Below, in pieces: positions 62,948 through 64,000 of a stretch of DNA of 64,000 bases. The position numbers were made by a program, and so were the translations under genes. The DNA comes from Acidobacteriota bacterium (GTDB lineage Bacteria; Acidobacteriota; Terriglobia; Bryobacterales; Bryobacteraceae): positions 1 to 64,000 of the forward strand of contig JANXXI010000184.1 in NCBI GenBank assembly GCA_025350695.1, given 5' to 3'. Positions within the stretch are counted from its first letter, which is position 1. Each line of letters starts with the position of its first letter. The notes beneath the pieces were generated by a model. It was not told the origin of the DNA, ran no database searches, and saw nothing but the letters and a program-made list of their open reading frames with translations.

Positions 62948-63487
62948 ATGGCCCTTGGCAAGCTTAGTGTCCTTATCTCAGTCGAACAGATTCGCGAACG
63001 GATTAATCATATCGGAGCTCGCATTGACGCCGATTACCCCAATCACGCCGAAACCGTTCACTTGATCGCCATCTTGAAAGGCGCGTACGTATTCATGGCC
63101 GACCTATCCCGCGCAATTAAGCGCCCTGTGACGGTGGATTTCATGGGAATTTCGAGCTATGGTAAAGGCAAAACCAGTTCGGGAGAAGTCCGCGTCACCA
63201 AGGATCTGGATACCGTAATCGAAGGCAACCACGTCATTATTGTTGAGGATATCGTTGACAGCGGCGTCACTCTGACCTACCTGCTGAACCTGCTGGATCA
63301 GCGCAAGCCGAAATCGATCAAGATCGCGGCGCTACTCGACAAGCCGGAGCGCCGTCTTCGTCCAATCAATGCGGCTTATGTTGGCTTCAGTATTCCGGAT
63401 GAATTCGTTGTGGGCTACGGTCTCGACTATGCTGAAAAGTATCGCAATCTGCCGGATATTTGCGTGCTTAGCGAAGAGGACGAATAA
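62948..63487 (+). CDS. hpt: Hypoxanthine phosphoribosyltransferase
   Basis: 179 residues. Purine salvage: hypoxanthine (and often guanine) + PRPP to IMP/GMP. 'LIAILKGAYVFMADLSRAI', 'VDFMGISSYGKGKTSSGEV' (flexible loop), the PRPP motif 'VIIVEDIVDSGVTLTYLL' and 'KPERRLRPINAAYVGFSIPD'. Start ATG 62948 has a strong TGGAGGGAG. Normal length. Convergent with the truncated gene at the right edge, 4 bases apart. Confidence 0.96.
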   Translation: MALGKLSVLISVEQIRERINHIGARIDADYPNHAETVHLIAILKGAYVFMADLSRAIKRPVTVDFMGISSYGKGKTSSGEVRVTKDLDTVIEGNHVIIVEDIVDSGVTLTYLLNLLDQRKPKSIKIAALLDKPERRLRPINAAYVGFSIPDEFVVGYGLDYAEKYRNLPDICVLSEEDE

Positions 63488-63491
63488 CTTT

Positions 63492-64000
63492 TCACTGCAG
63501 CGAAACTAGATGCTGACCGCTAGGCAGTGTCAAAACGAAAGCCCCATCGTCACGCTTTACAAAAACCGGCTTCACTTTTAGGCCGTCCACCTCAACCGAC
63601 GCTGGCTGCCGATCTAAAACGGCAATAGCTCGCCAAGATTGCTGGTACGAAATCTCAACGGCTTTTCCGGCAACACTCGCCGTCCGCAACTGCCCGTTGA
63701 AATCCAAAACATGGAACGCAGTGTCTTGCGACGAATGTTCCGCAACCACTGGCCCCGCGGGCAGCCAAAGCGTCGTGTTACTTCGCACCGGCCACAACTT
63801 GCCATTCACAAACGCGGATCCCTCCCAAGGAATGCCCACGCCGTAAGGTGAATCCACAACTGTTTTCGTTCCCACCGTTTCGCAACGCGTCACCGACGCC
63901 GCGGCCGAGCCCACCCACGGAACATCCTCTGGGCCGATAGAATTCTCAAAATACAAAGCCACCCGAGGAAACGCCCGCGCAGCCGTGTGCACCAGCTGAA
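63492..64000 (-). CDS. C-terminal part of an unidentified protein, possibly secreted (truncated at window end)
   Basis: The frame stays open to the right edge, so only the last 168 residues or so are seen. The visible part looks like beta-sandwich sequence: 'ALYFENSIGPEDVPWVGS', 'TVVDSPYGVGIPWEGSAFVN', 'TTLWLPAGPVVAEH' and 'VLTLPSGQHLVSLQ' at the end. This style is common at the C terminus of acidobacterial secreted glycosidase-like proteins, but I cannot name the family. The GTG the track uses as start (63992) is probably internal. Confidence 0.7.
   Translation of the reverse strand, partial: QLVHTAARAFPRVALYFENSIGPEDVPWVGSAAASVTRCETVGTKTVVDSPYGVGIPWEGSAFVNGKLWPVRSNTTLWLPAGPVVAEHSSQDTAFHVLDFNGQLRTASVAGKAVEISYQQSWRAIAVLDRQPASVEVDGLKVKPVFVKRDDGAFVLTLPSGQHLVSLQ

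Noticed and set aside
1-64000. tRNA, rRNA, CRISPR, prophage or intact IS element
   Set aside because: No cloverleaf-like GGTTCGAATC context outside genes, no spaced repeat array, no integrase or transposase frames were seen.

Overview
The window looks like chromosomal DNA of an Acidobacteriota member of the Solibacter/Bryobacter group. This is inferred from gene content, with no database search behind it. The evidence is: four giant TonB-dependent-receptor-like proteins with an N-terminal carboxypeptidase-regulatory (Cna-B-like) domain; a secreted protein with the 'NAASYS...GTVVTFFGRGLGP' type of C-terminal module that I know from Solibacter (TIGR03437); a DUF1501 + DUF1549/DUF1553 gene pair; three PEP-CTERM proteins; and many GTG/TTG starts. 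Genes are dense, on both strands, with many 1-14 base overlaps. No rRNA, tRNA, CRISPR array, intact insertion sequence or prophage was seen.

Layout. 1-5.8 kb: a TonB-type receptor, a PHP-domain hydrolase, a DUF2277 protein and a small Tudor-like protein. 6-9.3 kb: DUF1501 and DUF1549/1553 exported proteins. 9.5-17.6 kb: a receptor, an M28 peptidase and a third receptor. 17.7-19 kb: decayed DNA with a sortase remnant. 19-23.1 kb: a PEP-CTERM protein, ubiE/menG-aroB, and nadB. 23.2-30.5 kb: a minus-strand surface-polysaccharide cluster with three GT4-type glycosyltransferases, a glycosyltransferase-methyltransferase fusion, a DUF3108 protein and an ABC-2 permease. 30.5-33.4 kb: a PEGA protein and an exported HD-domain protein. 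33.4-34.1 kb: a dead higBA toxin-antitoxin pair. 34.2-38.7 kb: the fourth receptor and a selenoprotein gene. 38.7-43.3 kb: the TIGR03437 protein, an MrfA-like helicase and a PilZ protein. 43.8-50 kb: a tightly coupled uvrA - unknown gene - CPBP - CPBP - mtnA run. 50-51.1 kb: an intact DUF433/DUF5615 toxin-antitoxin pair facing hicA with a broken hicB. 51.2-53 kb: a Tat-exported D-apionate-lactonase-like protein. 53.2-59.6 kb: a GldA/GldF/GldG-like ABC system, a DUF4340 protein, pncB and a pncA-like hydrolase. 59.6-64 kb: two PEP-CTERM paralogues, rsfS, a coiled-coil/M15-like protein, hpt and a truncated secreted protein.

The strongest discovery is at 38.0-38.7 kb (minus strand). The ORF track splits this gene, but it reads through one in-frame TGA at exactly the site where iodothyronine deiodinases carry selenocysteine (T-U-P-P-F). 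A hairpin with an AGGU apical loop lies 17-20 bases downstream, the geometry of a bacterial SECIS element. I read it as a membrane-anchored, deiodinase-like selenoprotein. Second in interest is the set of toxin-antitoxin modules at different stages of decay: higBA dead in both genes, hicA intact beside a broken hicB, and DUF433/DUF5615 intact. Other points of note are an export permease carrying its own probable carbohydrate-binding domain with no ATPase nearby, and a probable CTG start overlapping a stop codon.
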